The notes beneath the pieces are model-generated. The model saw nothing but the letters and a program-made list of their open reading frames with translations, ran no database searches and was not told the origin of the DNA. A stretch of 64,000 bases of DNA from Jeongeupia sp. USM3 (GTDB lineage Bacteria; Pseudomonadota; Gammaproteobacteria; Burkholderiales; Chitinibacteraceae): NCBI RefSeq assembly GCF_001808185.1, contig NZ_CP017668.1, positions 2,542,001 to 2,606,000 on the forward strand. The letters run 5' to 3'. Numbering within the stretch: the stretch's first letter is position 1; each line of letters starts with the position of its first letter. Positions 1-7,904 of the stretch are shown here, in pieces. The position numbers and the translations under genes were made by a program.

Positions 1-62
1 GCGTTGGCGGCGACGACGGGCAGCGTGGCGGTGATGGTGGCGCGGTGGTCCGGTGCAAGCAC
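1..62 (-). CDS. hmp: Flavohemoglobin (nitric oxide dioxygenase), N-terminal 20 codons only
   Basis: Only the first 20 codons lie in the window; the gene runs off the left edge. The start is a GTG at 60-62, preceded at eight bases by AAAAGGA (71-77), a good ribosome binding site. The visible residues (VLAPDHRATITATLP) resemble the first globin helix of Hmp-type flavohemoglobins. Hmp oxidises NO to nitrate using O2, FAD and NADH in the cytoplasm. The gene lies directly downstream of nsrR on the same strand, the usual regulator of hmp, which supports the call. The sequence is too short for certainty; a single-domain globin would start similarly. Confidence 0.65.
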   Translation of the reverse strand, partial: MLAPDHRATITATLPVVAAN

Positions 63-79
63 GGGGTTCTTCCTTTTAG

Positions 80-100
80 TGGTATATAAAATACAACAAA
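80..100 (-). promoter_or_regulatory. Possible degenerate NsrR site in front of hmp
   Basis: The A+T-rich stretch contains GTAT and ATAC arms at 82-85 and 91-94 around a five-base spacer, just upstream of the hmp ribosome binding site. Its position suits repression by NsrR, but it matches the NsrR consensus much less well than the site at 621-643. Confidence 0.25.
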
Positions 101-151
101 TTGGGCCAAAGAAAGGCGGGAGCAGGCCCCGCCCGGTCGATCGGTCGGTGA

Positions 152-607
152 TCAGTGTGTCGCCGCCGGCATGGCCACCATCCGGTGCATCTGCGCGATC
201 AGCCCGGCGGTCGGTGCGGCGCAGATTTCGGCCAGCGTGTAGCCGTCGAGCGTCCGGTAGAACTGCTGCAAGGCATCGGCCAGCGCACCCCGCAGCCGGC
301 AGCCGCTCCTGAGCACGCAGACTTCGCCTTCGCAGTCGATCAGCGCCGTCGTGCCTTCCATCTCGCGCAGGATCTGCCCGAGCGTCAGCGATCCGGCCGG
401 CACGCCGAGGCGGATGCCGCCGCTGCGGCCGCGCGTGGCCGACACCCAGCCGAGGTGGACCAGCCGGTTGACGACCTTGACGAGGTGGTTGCGCGGTACG
501 TCGAACTGCGCGGCGATCTCGGCGATGGTGACGAGGTCGCTGCGGTCGGGGTAGCTCAGGTACATCAGCACCCGGAGGCTGAGGTCGGTGTAGCGGGTCA
601 GTTGCAT
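152..607 (-). CDS. nsrR: Nitric oxide-sensing Rrf2-family repressor NsrR
   Basis: A 151-residue Rrf2-family regulator. The N-terminal winged helix begins MQLTRYTDLSLRVLMYL, typical of NsrR, and three cysteines at about residues 92, 97 and 103 (C-x4-C-x5-C) match the cluster ligands of E. coli NsrR (91, 96, 102). The family holds a [4Fe-4S] cluster that is destroyed by NO, which releases repression of hmp and other nitrosative-stress genes. The start is the ATG at 605-607; an upstream extension would run into ulaR. hmp follows downstream on the same strand, and an NsrR-type operator lies 14 bases upstream of the start codon, so the gene is probably autoregulated. Confidence 0.93.
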   Translation of the reverse strand: MQLTRYTDLSLRVLMYLSYPDRSDLVTIAEIAAQFDVPRNHLVKVVNRLVHLGWVSATRGRSGGIRLGVPAGSLTLGQILREMEGTTALIDCEGEVCVLRSGCRLRGALADALQQFYRTLDGYTLAEICAAPTAGLIAQMHRMVAMPAATH

Positions 608-620
608 GGCGCGGCCCAAT

Positions 621-643
621 AAGTTGCAAACATAATGCAACTT
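621..643 (-). promoter_or_regulatory. NsrR operator upstream of nsrR
   Basis: A 23-base site with perfect eight-base arms, AAGTTGCA at 621-628 and TGCAACTT at 636-643, around an A+T-rich seven-base spacer. This is the architecture of the NsrR consensus (AAGATGCA-type half sites). It lies between ulaR and nsrR, so it should autoregulate nsrR and, by read-through, hmp. Confidence 0.8.
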
Positions 644-666
644 ATGCCGGGCCGGCGCAAGGCGGG

Positions 667-1425
667 TCAGACCTGGCGGACTTCGACGCCCTTGGCGCGC
701 AGTGCGGCAACGGTCGCCGGATCGGCCTGCTTGCCGGTGATCACCATGGCGATCTCGTCGGTACGCGCGAACAGCATGCCGCTGCCCTGACCGACCTTGC
801 TGCTGTCGACGAGCACGACGAGCTTGCCGGCGTGGCGCACGACCTTCTGCTCCGAGAGCGCACTGATCAGGTTGTTCTTGAACAGCCCGTCGGCGGTCAG
901 CCCGGAGCCCGAGGTGAACATCCAGTTGCTGCCGAACTGGCTGGCCTGATCGTCGCTGAGGCTGATCATGATGCCCTGGCTCGGGTCGTACTGGCCGCCC
1001 ATCAGCACCAGGTTCTGGTGGCCGTGCTCGATCAGATAGCTTGCCAGCGGATAGTAGTTGGTGATGATCTGCACCGGCTTGCCGCACAGCTCCTGGCCGA
1101 GCAGGAAGGCGGTCGAGCCGCAGTTGATGACGACGCTGTCACTGGCGCGCAGCAAGGTCGCCGCGGCCACGGCAATCCGGTGTTTCTCGTCGTAATTCGG
1201 CCGGTCGGCGAGTTCGAGCGGCAGCCAGCGGCCGCGTTCGGCCGGCGAGACCCGCTCGGCGCCGTTGCGCACCTTGCGCAGCTTGCCCGCGGCGTCGAGC
1301 TTGTTCAGGTCGCGGCGGGCGGTTGCCGGCGACATGCCGATCTCGTCGATCAGCTGGTGGACGCTGACGAGCGGGCTGCGCTCGAGCAGCGCCAGAATGG
1401 CGTTGTGTCTTTGTATTTCGGTCAT
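667..1425 (-). CDS. ulaR: DeoR-family repressor of the ascorbate regulon, UlaR
   Basis: A 252-residue DeoR-family regulator closely resembling E. coli UlaR along its whole length. Residues about 1-57 form the helix-turn-helix (ISPATARRDLNKLD-like segment), followed by the sugar-phosphate sensor domain with INCGSTAFLLG and QIITNYYPLASYLI. UlaR represses ulaG and ulaA-F and is released by L-ascorbate 6-phosphate. It is encoded downstream of ulaG on the same strand but separated from it by an intrinsic terminator and by its own upstream region with TGATC motifs, so it probably has its own promoter. The start is the ATG at 1423-1425. Confidence is high because the whole ula gene set is adjacent. 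Confidence 0.93.
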   Translation of the reverse strand: MTEIQRHNAILALLERSPLVSVHQLIDEIGMSPATARRDLNKLDAAGKLRKVRNGAERVSPAERGRWLPLELADRPNYDEKHRIAVAAATLLRASDSVVINCGSTAFLLGQELCGKPVQIITNYYPLASYLIEHGHQNLVLMGGQYDPSQGIMISLSDDQASQFGSNWMFTSGSGLTADGLFKNNLISALSEQKVVRHAGKLVVLVDSSKVGQGSGMLFARTDEIAMVITGKQADPATVAALRAKGVEVRQV

Positions 1426-1434
1426 GATGTGACC

Positions 1435-1476
1435 CGTTCTGATCAGATTATGATCATACCTGAATCAATGTGATCG
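1435..1476 (-). promoter_or_regulatory. Putative ulaR promoter/operator region with TGATC motifs
   Basis: Three TGATC motifs (1440-1444, 1450-1454 and 1470-1474) lie directly upstream of the ulaR start. The same motif is repeated many times in the ulaG-ulaA intergenic region, which suggests UlaR autoregulation. No experimentally known consensus was matched. Confidence 0.4.
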
Positions 1477-1506
1477 GCCTGTAGCCGAATCCGCTTGCGC
1501 AGTGGC

Positions 1507-1531
1507 AAAAGCCCCGCACAGGGCGGGGCTT
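1507..1531 (-). terminator. Intrinsic terminator of ulaG
   Basis: Nine-base-pair G+C-rich stem (1509-1517 with 1523-1531), loop of five bases, followed on the minus strand by TTTT. It lies seven bases past the ulaG stop and separates ulaG from ulaR. Confidence 0.85.
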
Positions 1532-1537
1532 CGGGAC

Positions 1538-2602
1538 TTACAGGAACGATGTGTAAGGCAGGTCCGGCTCGATGCTGAAGCAGTCATCGAAGCCGCGCGG
1601 GTAGTGGTACTCCATCCGGTCCTTGTCGGCCGGGAAGGTGAACTTGCCGCCGACCTGCCAGATGAAGGGCTTGAAGCCGTATTGCAGCCGGTCCTTCTTC
1701 ATGTCCCACAGCACGCGGATTTCCTGCGGGTCGGCCTGGAAGTTCGACCAGATGTCGTGGTGGAACGGAATCACCACCTGGGTCTTCAGCGATTCGGCCA
1801 TGCGCAGGATGTCGGCGCTGGTCATCTTGTCGGTGATGCCGCGCGGGTTCTCGCCGTACGAGCCGAGCGCGACATCGATCTTGTGCTCGTTGCCGTGCCT
1901 GGCGTAGCCGTTCGAATAGTGCGAATCGCCGCTGTGATAGAGGTTGCCGCCCGGCGTCTTGAACAGGTAGTTGACCGCGCGCAGGTCCATGCCGTCGGGC
2001 AGCTTGCCGGCTGCGGTTTCGCCGGCCGGCAGCGTGATCAGCGCGGTCCGGTCGAAGGAATCGAGGGCGACGATTTCGACGTCCTTGACCCTGACGACAT
2101 CACCGGGCTTGACGGTGATGCAGCGCCCGGCCGGCACGCCCCAACTGATCCACAGATCGACGCAGGCTTTCGGGCCGATGAAGGGCACGGTATCCGGACA
2201 GTTCTGCAGCACGGCGGCGGCGACGTTCACGTCGATATGGTCGTTGTGGTCGTGGGTCGACAGCACCGCGTCGATGTTCCTGATGCCGAAGGGATCGAGC
2301 ACGAAGGGCGTGGTGCGCAGGTTCGGCTGCAGTTTCAGCACGCCGGCCATCCGCTGCATCTGGTGCTGCTTGTTCATCAGCGGCTTGGCGTGGGTGTGCT
2401 TGCCGGTGCCGCACCAGAAGTCGACGCAGATGTTCGCACCGCCTTCGGACTTGAGCCAGATGCCGGTGCAGCCGAGCCACCACATCGCGAACGTGCCCGG
2501 TGCGACGACTTCCTGCTCGATCTCTTCATTCAGCCAGGTGCCCCATTCGGGGAAGGTATTCAGGATCCACGATTCGCGGGTGATGCTGTCGATCTTGCTC
2601 AT
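1538..2602 (-). CDS. ulaG: L-ascorbate-6-phosphate lactonase UlaG
   Basis: A 354-residue cytoplasmic metallo-beta-lactamase-fold lactonase, the usual length for UlaG. The metal-binding motif HDHNDH is present near residue 116 (STHDHNDHID), with further conserved histidines downstream (LYHSGDSHYS and IPFHHD). UlaG opens L-ascorbate 6-phosphate to 3-keto-L-gulonate 6-phosphate, the substrate of UlaD encoded across the divergent promoter region. The start is the ATG at 2600-2602. It is transcribed away from ulaA, as in E. coli, and ends at a clear terminator. Regulation by UlaR is inferred from the operator-like repeats in the shared intergenic region. Confidence 0.96.
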   Translation of the reverse strand: MSKIDSITRESWILNTFPEWGTWLNEEIEQEVVAPGTFAMWWLGCTGIWLKSEGGANICVDFWCGTGKHTHAKPLMNKQHQMQRMAGVLKLQPNLRTTPFVLDPFGIRNIDAVLSTHDHNDHIDVNVAAAVLQNCPDTVPFIGPKACVDLWISWGVPAGRCITVKPGDVVRVKDVEIVALDSFDRTALITLPAGETAAGKLPDGMDLRAVNYLFKTPGGNLYHSGDSHYSNGYARHGNEHKIDVALGSYGENPRGITDKMTSADILRMAESLKTQVVIPFHHDIWSNFQADPQEIRVLWDMKKDRLQYGFKPFIWQVGGKFTFPADKDRMEYHYPRGFDDCFSIEPDLPYTSFL

Positions 2603-3027
2603 GGCGTATGTCCTCAGTCGGGTTTGGAAGGGTGATCGTGGCTTGGGATGCGCAGATCACGTTTGACTGATTGTGATCGTATTTGATTATATTTGATCGT
2701 GTCAATCGACGCGATCACGTTAGTTTTGCCGCGGAAGCGGCAGGGAGCCAGGGGGGCGCATACCTGCAGGCATGCGGTTCTCGCCGTTGTTTAATAAGGA
2801 ATACCGGCGATAAGCGGGCGTTCCTTCCGGGCCATCGGGTAACAAATGACAACCGGCATGGCGAAGTTGATCGGGATCAAACAATCTGATCGAAGATGAT
2901 TTTTACTGATTGTTTGTGATCGTATTGAGGCGTAGCTTGTGATCACAGCAATGACGTTGCCGTGGCGGAGGCCGATTCCGCCGCAGGTGATGCGGCCCAA
3001 TCGTCGATAACCAGGAGTCCGGCTGCC
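2603..3027. promoter_or_regulatory. Divergent ulaG-ulaA control region with repeated TGATCG-type motifs
   Basis: This 425-base gap has no gene. It carries at least eight TGATC(G) or GATCA motifs in both orientations: 2633, 2655, 2674, 2694, 2713, 2869, 2888, 2917 and the perfect palindrome TGTGATCACA at 2938-2947. The sequence TTGTGATCGTATT occurs twice (from 2671 and from 2914). These are the best candidates for UlaR operators controlling both divergent units. The ulaA ribosome binding site AGGAG is at 3013-3017. Which motifs are bound cannot be decided from sequence. Confidence 0.5.
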
Positions 3028-4455
3028 ATGAACGCCGCCTACAACATCTTCTACATCTTCTACAGCCAGGTGCTGTCGCGGCCCGAGTTCCTGCTCGGTC
3101 TTGTCACCATGCTCGGCTACCTGCTGCTGCGCAAACCGGCCGACGTGGTGATCAAGGGCACGATCAAGACCATCGTCGGCTTCATGCTGCTGCAGGTCGG
3201 TTCGGGCGTGCTGGTCAGCACCTTCAAGCCCATCGTCGCCAAGTTGTCCGAGGTCTACAGCCTGACCGGGACGGTGTCCGATCCGTACGCGGCGATGGTC
3301 GCGACGATGGATGCGCTCGGCAACAACTACGCCTGGGTCGGCTACACGGTGCTGTTCGCGCTGCTGCTCAACGTGCTCTTGGTGCTGGCGCGCCGGGTCA
3401 CCGGCATCCGCACGGTGTTCCTGACCGGGCACATCATGTTTCAGGAAGCCGGGATCATCGTGGTGTTCTTCGTGCTGCAGATGCATACCGGCATGCTGAT
3501 GACCGTGGCTTGTGCCTCGGTCATCACCGCGCTGTACTGGGCGATCGGCTCGAACATGATCTACAAGATGACCGACGAGATCACCGAGGGCGGCGGCTTC
3601 TCGATCGGCCACCAGCAGCAGTACGCATCGTGGGTCGCTGCCAAGTGCGCGCGCTATCTCGGCAACCGCGAGGACAGCGTCGAGAACCTGAAGCTGCCGG
3701 GCTGGCTGTCGGTGTTCCAGGACAATATCGTCGCCACGGCGATCATCATGACCGTGTTCTTCGGCGGCATCCTGCTCTCGCTCGGCATCCCCAATGTCGA
3801 GGCGATGGCCGGCAAGACGCACTGGACGCTGTTCATCGTCCAGACCGGGATGACCTTTGCCGTCGCCATCGTCGCCATCGTCCAGGGCGTGCGGATGTTC
3901 GTCGCCGAACTGACCGAATCGTTCGCCGGCATCTCGATGAAGCTGGTGCCGGGCGCCGTGCTGGCGATCGACTGTGCCGCGCTGTTCTCGTTCTCGCCGA
4001 ACGCCGTGGTCTGGGGCTTCCTCTGGGGGGCGTTCGGCCAGCTCGCCGCCGTCGGCGCGCTGCTGCTCGTCGGCTCGCCGATCATGATCATCCCGGGCTT
4101 CATCCCGCTGTTCTTCTCGAACGCAACGATCGGCGTCTACGCCAACCACTTCGGCGGCTGGAAGGCCGCGGCCAAGCTGTGCTTCATCGCCGGGGTGATC
4201 GAGATCGTCGGCAGCGTCTGGGCAGTGCAGCTGTCCGGGCTGACGATGGGCCAGCTCGGCATGGGCGACTGGTCGACGATCTGGCCGATGTTCATGCAGG
4301 GCATGCACACGGGCTGGTGGTTCTTCGGCCTGACCCTGGTGCTTGCCGCGGTCTACATGTTCTTCGCCGGCCGCACGCTGCGCCGCGAGGAAGACGAAGC
4401 GGCCCGCCTCGAAAAGCAGGAAGCAGACATCCAACTGGCCGGGCAGAACGCCTGA
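3028..4455 (+). CDS. ulaA: PTS L-ascorbate transporter, EIIC component UlaA
   Basis: A 475-residue polytopic inner-membrane protein that aligns throughout with E. coli UlaA (SgaT). Recognisable segments are TIKTIVGFMLLQVGSG, GHIMFQEAG, FSIGHQQQYASW, GVRMFVAELTESF and PGFIPLFFSNATIGVYANHFGG. It moves L-ascorbate across the membrane while the EIIB and EIIA proteins phosphorylate it. The ATG at 3028 is chosen because AGGAG sits 10 bases upstream and the N-terminus then matches the family; the open frame extends further upstream without support. It is the first gene of the ula operon; ulaB follows after 58 bases. Confidence 0.95.
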   Translation: MNAAYNIFYIFYSQVLSRPEFLLGLVTMLGYLLLRKPADVVIKGTIKTIVGFMLLQVGSGVLVSTFKPIVAKLSEVYSLTGTVSDPYAAMVATMDALGNNYAWVGYTVLFALLLNVLLVLARRVTGIRTVFLTGHIMFQEAGIIVVFFVLQMHTGMLMTVACASVITALYWAIGSNMIYKMTDEITEGGGFSIGHQQQYASWVAAKCARYLGNREDSVENLKLPGWLSVFQDNIVATAIIMTVFFGGILLSLGIPNVEAMAGKTHWTLFIVQTGMTFAVAIVAIVQGVRMFVAELTESFAGISMKLVPGAVLAIDCAALFSFSPNAVVWGFLWGAFGQLAAVGALLLVGSPIMIIPGFIPLFFSNATIGVYANHFGGWKAAAKLCFIAGVIEIVGSVWAVQLSGLTMGQLGMGDWSTIWPMFMQGMHTGWWFFGLTLVLAAVYMFFAGRTLRREEDEAARLEKQEADIQLAGQNA

Positions 4456-4513
4456 GCTTATCCCGACGGGGCCGGCGATCCCGGTTCCCGCCTCTGACAG
4501 AAGGAGTTACATC

Positions 4514-4825
4514 ATGAGTACGGTACGCGTCCTTTCGGTTTGCGGTTGCGGGCAAGGCAGCTCGATGATCATGAAGATGAAGATCGGCCAGTTCCTGACC
4601 GCGCAGAAGATCGATCACAAGATGCACAGCTGTGCGGTCAGCGAGGCCAAGGCCGAGTTCGCCAACTACGACATCGTCGTCGCCGCCGAACAGCTCGCCG
4701 CCAATATCGTCGCGCCGCAGGGCAAGCACGTGATCGGCGTGCGCAACATGCTGTCGGCCGCCGATTTCGGTCCGAAGCTGATCGCGGTGATCGACGCCCA
4801 CTTCGCCTCGGCGAAGCAGGCCTGA
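4514..4825 (+). CDS. ulaB: PTS L-ascorbate EIIB component UlaB
   Basis: A 103-residue cytoplasmic phosphocarrier. The phosphorylated cysteine is Cys10 in VLSVCGCGQGSSM, matching Cys9 of E. coli UlaB; an extra cysteine occurs two residues later in place of asparagine. The C-terminal segment VRNMLSAADFGPKLI is also typical. It accepts phosphate from UlaC and passes it to ascorbate bound by UlaA. The ATG has the strong ribosome binding site AAGGAG at 4501-4506. ulaC follows after 14 bases. Confidence 0.95.
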   Translation: MSTVRVLSVCGCGQGSSMIMKMKIGQFLTAQKIDHKMHSCAVSEAKAEFANYDIVVAAEQLAANIVAPQGKHVIGVRNMLSAADFGPKLIAVIDAHFASAKQA

Positions 4826-4839
4826 GCCGGGAGCGCGCC

Positions 4840-5298
4840 ATGAAACTGCGTGATTCCCTCGTCCGGCACGATTCGATCGTGCTGCAGGCCGAAGCGGCCA
4901 GCTGGCAGGAAGCCGTCGCCATCGGCGTGAAACGGCTCGAAGCCGCCGGCGTTGTCGACGACCGCTACTACCCGGGCATCCTCGCCAATGTCGAGGAACT
5001 CGGGCCGTATTTCCTGCTCGCGCCCGGGCTGGCGATGCCGCATGCACGGCCGGAAAACGGCGTGCTGCAGAACGGCTTTGCGCTGGTGACGCTGAAGACC
5101 CCGGTGGTGTTCGGCTCGCCCGAGAACGACCCGGTCGACATCCTGATCACGCTCGCCGCCGTCGACGCGAAGTCGCACAACGAGGGCGGGATCATGCAGG
5201 TCGTGGCGCTGTTCGACGATGAAACCAGTTTCGACCAGTTGCGCGCCTGTACCACGCCGGATCAGGTGCTGGTGCTGCTTGACGCGATCGCGGCCTGA
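4840..5298 (+). CDS. ulaC: PTS L-ascorbate EIIA component UlaC
   Basis: A 152-residue EIIA of the mannitol/fructose-type superfamily. The phosphorylated histidine is His68 in LAMPHARPE, the same position as in E. coli UlaC. It takes phosphate from an HPr protein and gives it to UlaB. GGGAG lies just upstream of the ATG (4829-4833). Its likely phosphate donor may be the HPr-like protein encoded at the end of the same operon. ulaD follows after 87 bases. Confidence 0.95.
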   Translation: MKLRDSLVRHDSIVLQAEAASWQEAVAIGVKRLEAAGVVDDRYYPGILANVEELGPYFLLAPGLAMPHARPENGVLQNGFALVTLKTPVVFGSPENDPVDILITLAAVDAKSHNEGGIMQVVALFDDETSFDQLRACTTPDQVLVLLDAIAA

Positions 5299-5385
5299 AT
5301 CCGCCGGCTGAACCCGCCGGCTGAATCCTTTACCCCTTTGATTTCAATCGCGCCGGGCCTTGCGCCCGTGCGCCAGGAGACCCTC

Positions 5386-6042
5386 ATGTCCAAAAAACTG
5401 CCCATGCTGCAAATTGCCCTCGACAACCAGTCGATGGCCGATGCGTTCAAGAGCACCCGTCTCGTCGCCGAGCACATCGACGTGATCGAGGTCGGTACCA
5501 TCCTCTGCGTCGCCGAAGGCGTGCGTGCGGTCGAGGAGCTGAAGGCGCTGTACCCGGACAAGATCGTCCTCGCCGACGCCAAGATCGCCGACGCCGGGCT
5601 GATCCTCTCGAAGATGTGCTTCGAAGCCAAGGCCGACTGGATCACCGTGATCTGCTGTGCCGACATCAATACCGTCAAGGGCGCGGTCAAGACCGCCAGG
5701 GAGTACGGCGGCGATGTCCAGGTCGAGCTGACCGGCTACTGGACCTGGGAGCAGGCCGAGGCGTGGAAGTCCGTCGGCATCGAGCAGGTCGTCTACCACC
5801 GCGCCCGTGACGCGCAGGCCGCCGGCCACACCTGGGGCGAAGCCGACATCGGCGCGGTGCGCCGGCTGGCCGAAATGGGCTTCAAGGTCACCGTGACCGG
5901 CGGTCTGGCGCTCGAGGACCTGCCGCTGTTCAAGGGCATCCCGATCAATGTGTTCATCGCCGGCCGCAGCATCCGCGACGCCGCCGATCCGGCCGCCGCG
6001 GCGCGCCAGTTCAAGCACACCATCGCCGAACTCTGGGGCTGA
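5386..6042 (+). CDS. ulaD: 3-keto-L-gulonate-6-phosphate decarboxylase UlaD
   Basis: A 218-residue member of the orotidine-5-phosphate decarboxylase suprafamily. It has the active-site signature LADAKIADAG near residue 63 and the C-terminal phosphate-binding segment FIAGRSIRDA. It converts 3-keto-L-gulonate 6-phosphate to L-xylulose 5-phosphate with Mg2+. AGGAG (5375-5379) precedes the ATG at 5386. ulaE begins four bases after the stop, so the two are translationally close. Confidence 0.95.
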   Translation: MSKKLPMLQIALDNQSMADAFKSTRLVAEHIDVIEVGTILCVAEGVRAVEELKALYPDKIVLADAKIADAGLILSKMCFEAKADWITVICCADINTVKGAVKTAREYGGDVQVELTGYWTWEQAEAWKSVGIEQVVYHRARDAQAAGHTWGEADIGAVRRLAEMGFKVTVTGGLALEDLPLFKGIPINVFIAGRSIRDAADPAAAARQFKHTIAELWG

Positions 6043-6046
6043 GATC

Positions 6047-6898
6047 ATGGCCGGCATCCGACTCGGTATCTATGAAAAGGCGCTGCCGCTCGGCTGCGGC
6101 TGGCCCGAGCGGCTGGCGCAGGCGAGGGCGCTCGGCTTTGACTTCGTCGAGATCTCGATCGACGAGAAGGACGAACGCCTGGCGCGGCTGGACTGGAACG
6201 TGGCCGAGCGCCGCGACTTCGCCAACGCGGTGCTCGAATCCGGGATCAGGGTGCCGTCGATGTGCTTTTCCGGCCATCGCCGCTTCCCGCTCGGCAGCGA
6301 GGACGACGCGGTCCGCGCCACGGCGCTCGGGCTGATGAAGAAGGCGGTCGACTTCGCCGCCGATACCGGCATCCGGACGATCCAGCTCGCCGGCTACGAC
6401 GAGTACTACCACGAAGGCAACGCCCGCACCCGCGCGCGCTTTCGCGAGGGGCTCGAGCAGGCCGTCGCCTGGGCCGCCGAGGCGCAGGTGATGCTGGCGA
6501 TGGAGATCATGGACACGCCGCTGATGAACTCGATCAGCAAGGCGCTCGGCTACGCCGAGGCACTCGACAGCCCGTGGTTCCAGCTCTATCCGGACCTCGG
6601 CAACCTGTCGGCGTGGGACAACGACGTCGAGCTCGAGCTGCGCGCCGGCCACGGCCGCATCGCCGCGGTCCACGTCAAGGACACGCTGCCGGGCAGGTTC
6701 AAGAACGTGCCGTTCGGCGACGGCGTGACCGACTTCGTCGCCTGCTTCGGGACGCTGTGGCGCACCGGCTACCGCGGCGCCTACCTGATCGAGATGTGGA
6801 GCGGCGAGCACGCCGCCGACCCGCTCGCCGAATGCCGTGCCGCACGCGACTGGGTGCTCGGCAAGATGCGCGAGGCCGGCCTGCCGGTCGATGCCTGA
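6047..6898 (+). CDS. ulaE: L-xylulose-5-phosphate 3-epimerase UlaE
   Basis: A 283-residue TIM-barrel sugar-phosphate epimerase of the AP-endonuclease-2 superfamily. The N-terminal segment LGIYEKALPLG, the motif VEISIDEKDERLARLDW and the metal-site region (LAMEIMDTPLMNS, HVKDTLPGRFKNVPFGDG) are all typical of UlaE. It converts L-xylulose 5-phosphate to L-ribulose 5-phosphate. The ATG at 6047 follows the ulaD stop by four bases. ulaF starts ten bases after its stop. Confidence 0.95.
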   Translation: MAGIRLGIYEKALPLGCGWPERLAQARALGFDFVEISIDEKDERLARLDWNVAERRDFANAVLESGIRVPSMCFSGHRRFPLGSEDDAVRATALGLMKKAVDFAADTGIRTIQLAGYDEYYHEGNARTRARFREGLEQAVAWAAEAQVMLAMEIMDTPLMNSISKALGYAEALDSPWFQLYPDLGNLSAWDNDVELELRAGHGRIAAVHVKDTLPGRFKNVPFGDGVTDFVACFGTLWRTGYRGAYLIEMWSGEHAADPLAECRAARDWVLGKMREAGLPVDA

Positions 6899-6908
6899 GG
6901 AGATGGAC

Positions 6909-7595
6909 ATGGACGCACTGAAACGGCAGGTATTCGAGGCGAACATGGCGCTGCCGCGCCACGGCCTCGTCACCTTCACCTGGGGCAATGTCAGCGGCAT
7001 CGACCGTGAACGCGGCTTGATCGTGATCAAGCCCAGCGGCGTGCCGTATGAAACCATGAAGGTCGAGGACATGGTCGTCGTCGATTTCGACGGCAAGGTC
7101 GTCGACGGCCATTACAAGCCGTCGTCGGACACCGCGACGCACCTGGCGCTGTACCGCGCGTACCCGGACGTCGGCGGCGTCGTGCATACGCACTCGACCT
7201 TCGCCACCTCGTGGGCGCAATCGGGTTGCGCCATCCCGGCACTCGGGACGACGCACGCCGATTACTTCCACGGCGACATCCAGTGCACGCGGGCGCTGAA
7301 CGACGCAGAGATCGCCGGCGACTACGAGCTGAATACCGGCAAGGTCATCGTCGAGACGCTCGGCGCCGAGCCGCCGCTGCACCGGCCCGGCATCATCGTG
7401 TTCCAGCACGGGCCGTTTGCCTGGGGCAAGGATGCGATGGACGCGGTGCACAACGCCGTGGTGCTCGAGGAGGTCGCACGGATGGCGCACCTGTCGCTGA
7501 CGATCAACGCCCACCAGCACCATATGGACGCGGCCTTGCTGGAAAAGCACTTCAGCCGCAAGCACGGCCCCAAGGCCTACTACGGCCAGAGCTGA
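6909..7595 (+). CDS. ulaF: L-ribulose-5-phosphate 4-epimerase UlaF
   Basis: A 228-residue class II aldolase/epimerase-family enzyme, exactly the length of E. coli UlaF. It carries the metal-binding histidines in VVHTHSTFATSWAQ, the segments KPSGVPYETM and TFTWGNVSGID, and ends KHGPKAYYGQ. It makes D-xylulose 5-phosphate, which enters the pentose phosphate pathway. Two in-frame ATGs occur; the second, at 6909, is chosen because AGGAG (6898-6902) stands six bases before it, whereas it directly abuts the first at 6903. Confidence 0.95.
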   Translation: MDALKRQVFEANMALPRHGLVTFTWGNVSGIDRERGLIVIKPSGVPYETMKVEDMVVVDFDGKVVDGHYKPSSDTATHLALYRAYPDVGGVVHTHSTFATSWAQSGCAIPALGTTHADYFHGDIQCTRALNDAEIAGDYELNTGKVIVETLGAEPPLHRPGIIVFQHGPFAWGKDAMDAVHNAVVLEEVARMAHLSLTINAHQHHMDAALLEKHFSRKHGPKAYYGQS

Positions 7596-7631
7596 TCACG
7601 GCCACCGGCCGCATCTACAAAGGAGAAAACC

Positions 7632-7904
7632 ATGCAATCCTTCGATATCGCTTTCCTCGACGAAGCCGGCATGCACACCCGTCCGGCGGCGCGCCTCGTC
7701 CAGGTCACCAAGCAGTTCGGCTCGACCGTCGTCGTCAGCAAGGGCGACAAGCGCGCCGACGGCAAGAACCTCGTCAAGCTGATGGGGCTTGGCGTCAACC
7801 AGGGCGACATGATCACCGTCGAGGCCGACGGCGCCGACGAGGCCGCCGCGCTGGCCGCGGTGAAGGTGCTGCTCGACGAGATCAACGCGAGCTTCCATGG
7901 CTGA
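7632..7904 (+). CDS. HPr-family phosphocarrier protein encoded in the ula operon
   Basis: A 90-residue HPr-like protein. The phosphorylatable histidine is His15 in EAGMHTRPAARLV, as in canonical HPr. The position equivalent to regulatory Ser46 is Asn (DGKNLVKLMGLGV), so control by HPr kinase at that residue is not possible. It probably donates phosphate to UlaC. The ATG has AAAGGAG about seven bases upstream, and the gene overlaps the next one by eight bases. No EI gene lies in the window, so the protein must rely on an enzyme I elsewhere. Whether it is dedicated to ascorbate is inferred from position. Confidence 0.88.
   Translation: MQSFDIAFLDEAGMHTRPAARLVQVTKQFGSTVVVSKGDKRADGKNLVKLMGLGVNQGDMITVEADGADEAAALAAVKVLLDEINASFHG

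Noticed and set aside
2938..2947. TGTGATCACA as a CRP site for ulaA
   Set aside because: A CRP site needs six bases between TGTGA and TCACA; here the half sites abut, so a DeoR-family operator is more likely.
2791..4434. 547-codon open frame on the minus strand over ulaA
   Set aside because: It is opposite a clear ulaA gene, has no family resemblance and is His/Arg/Asp rich, as expected for the complement of a G+C-rich gene.
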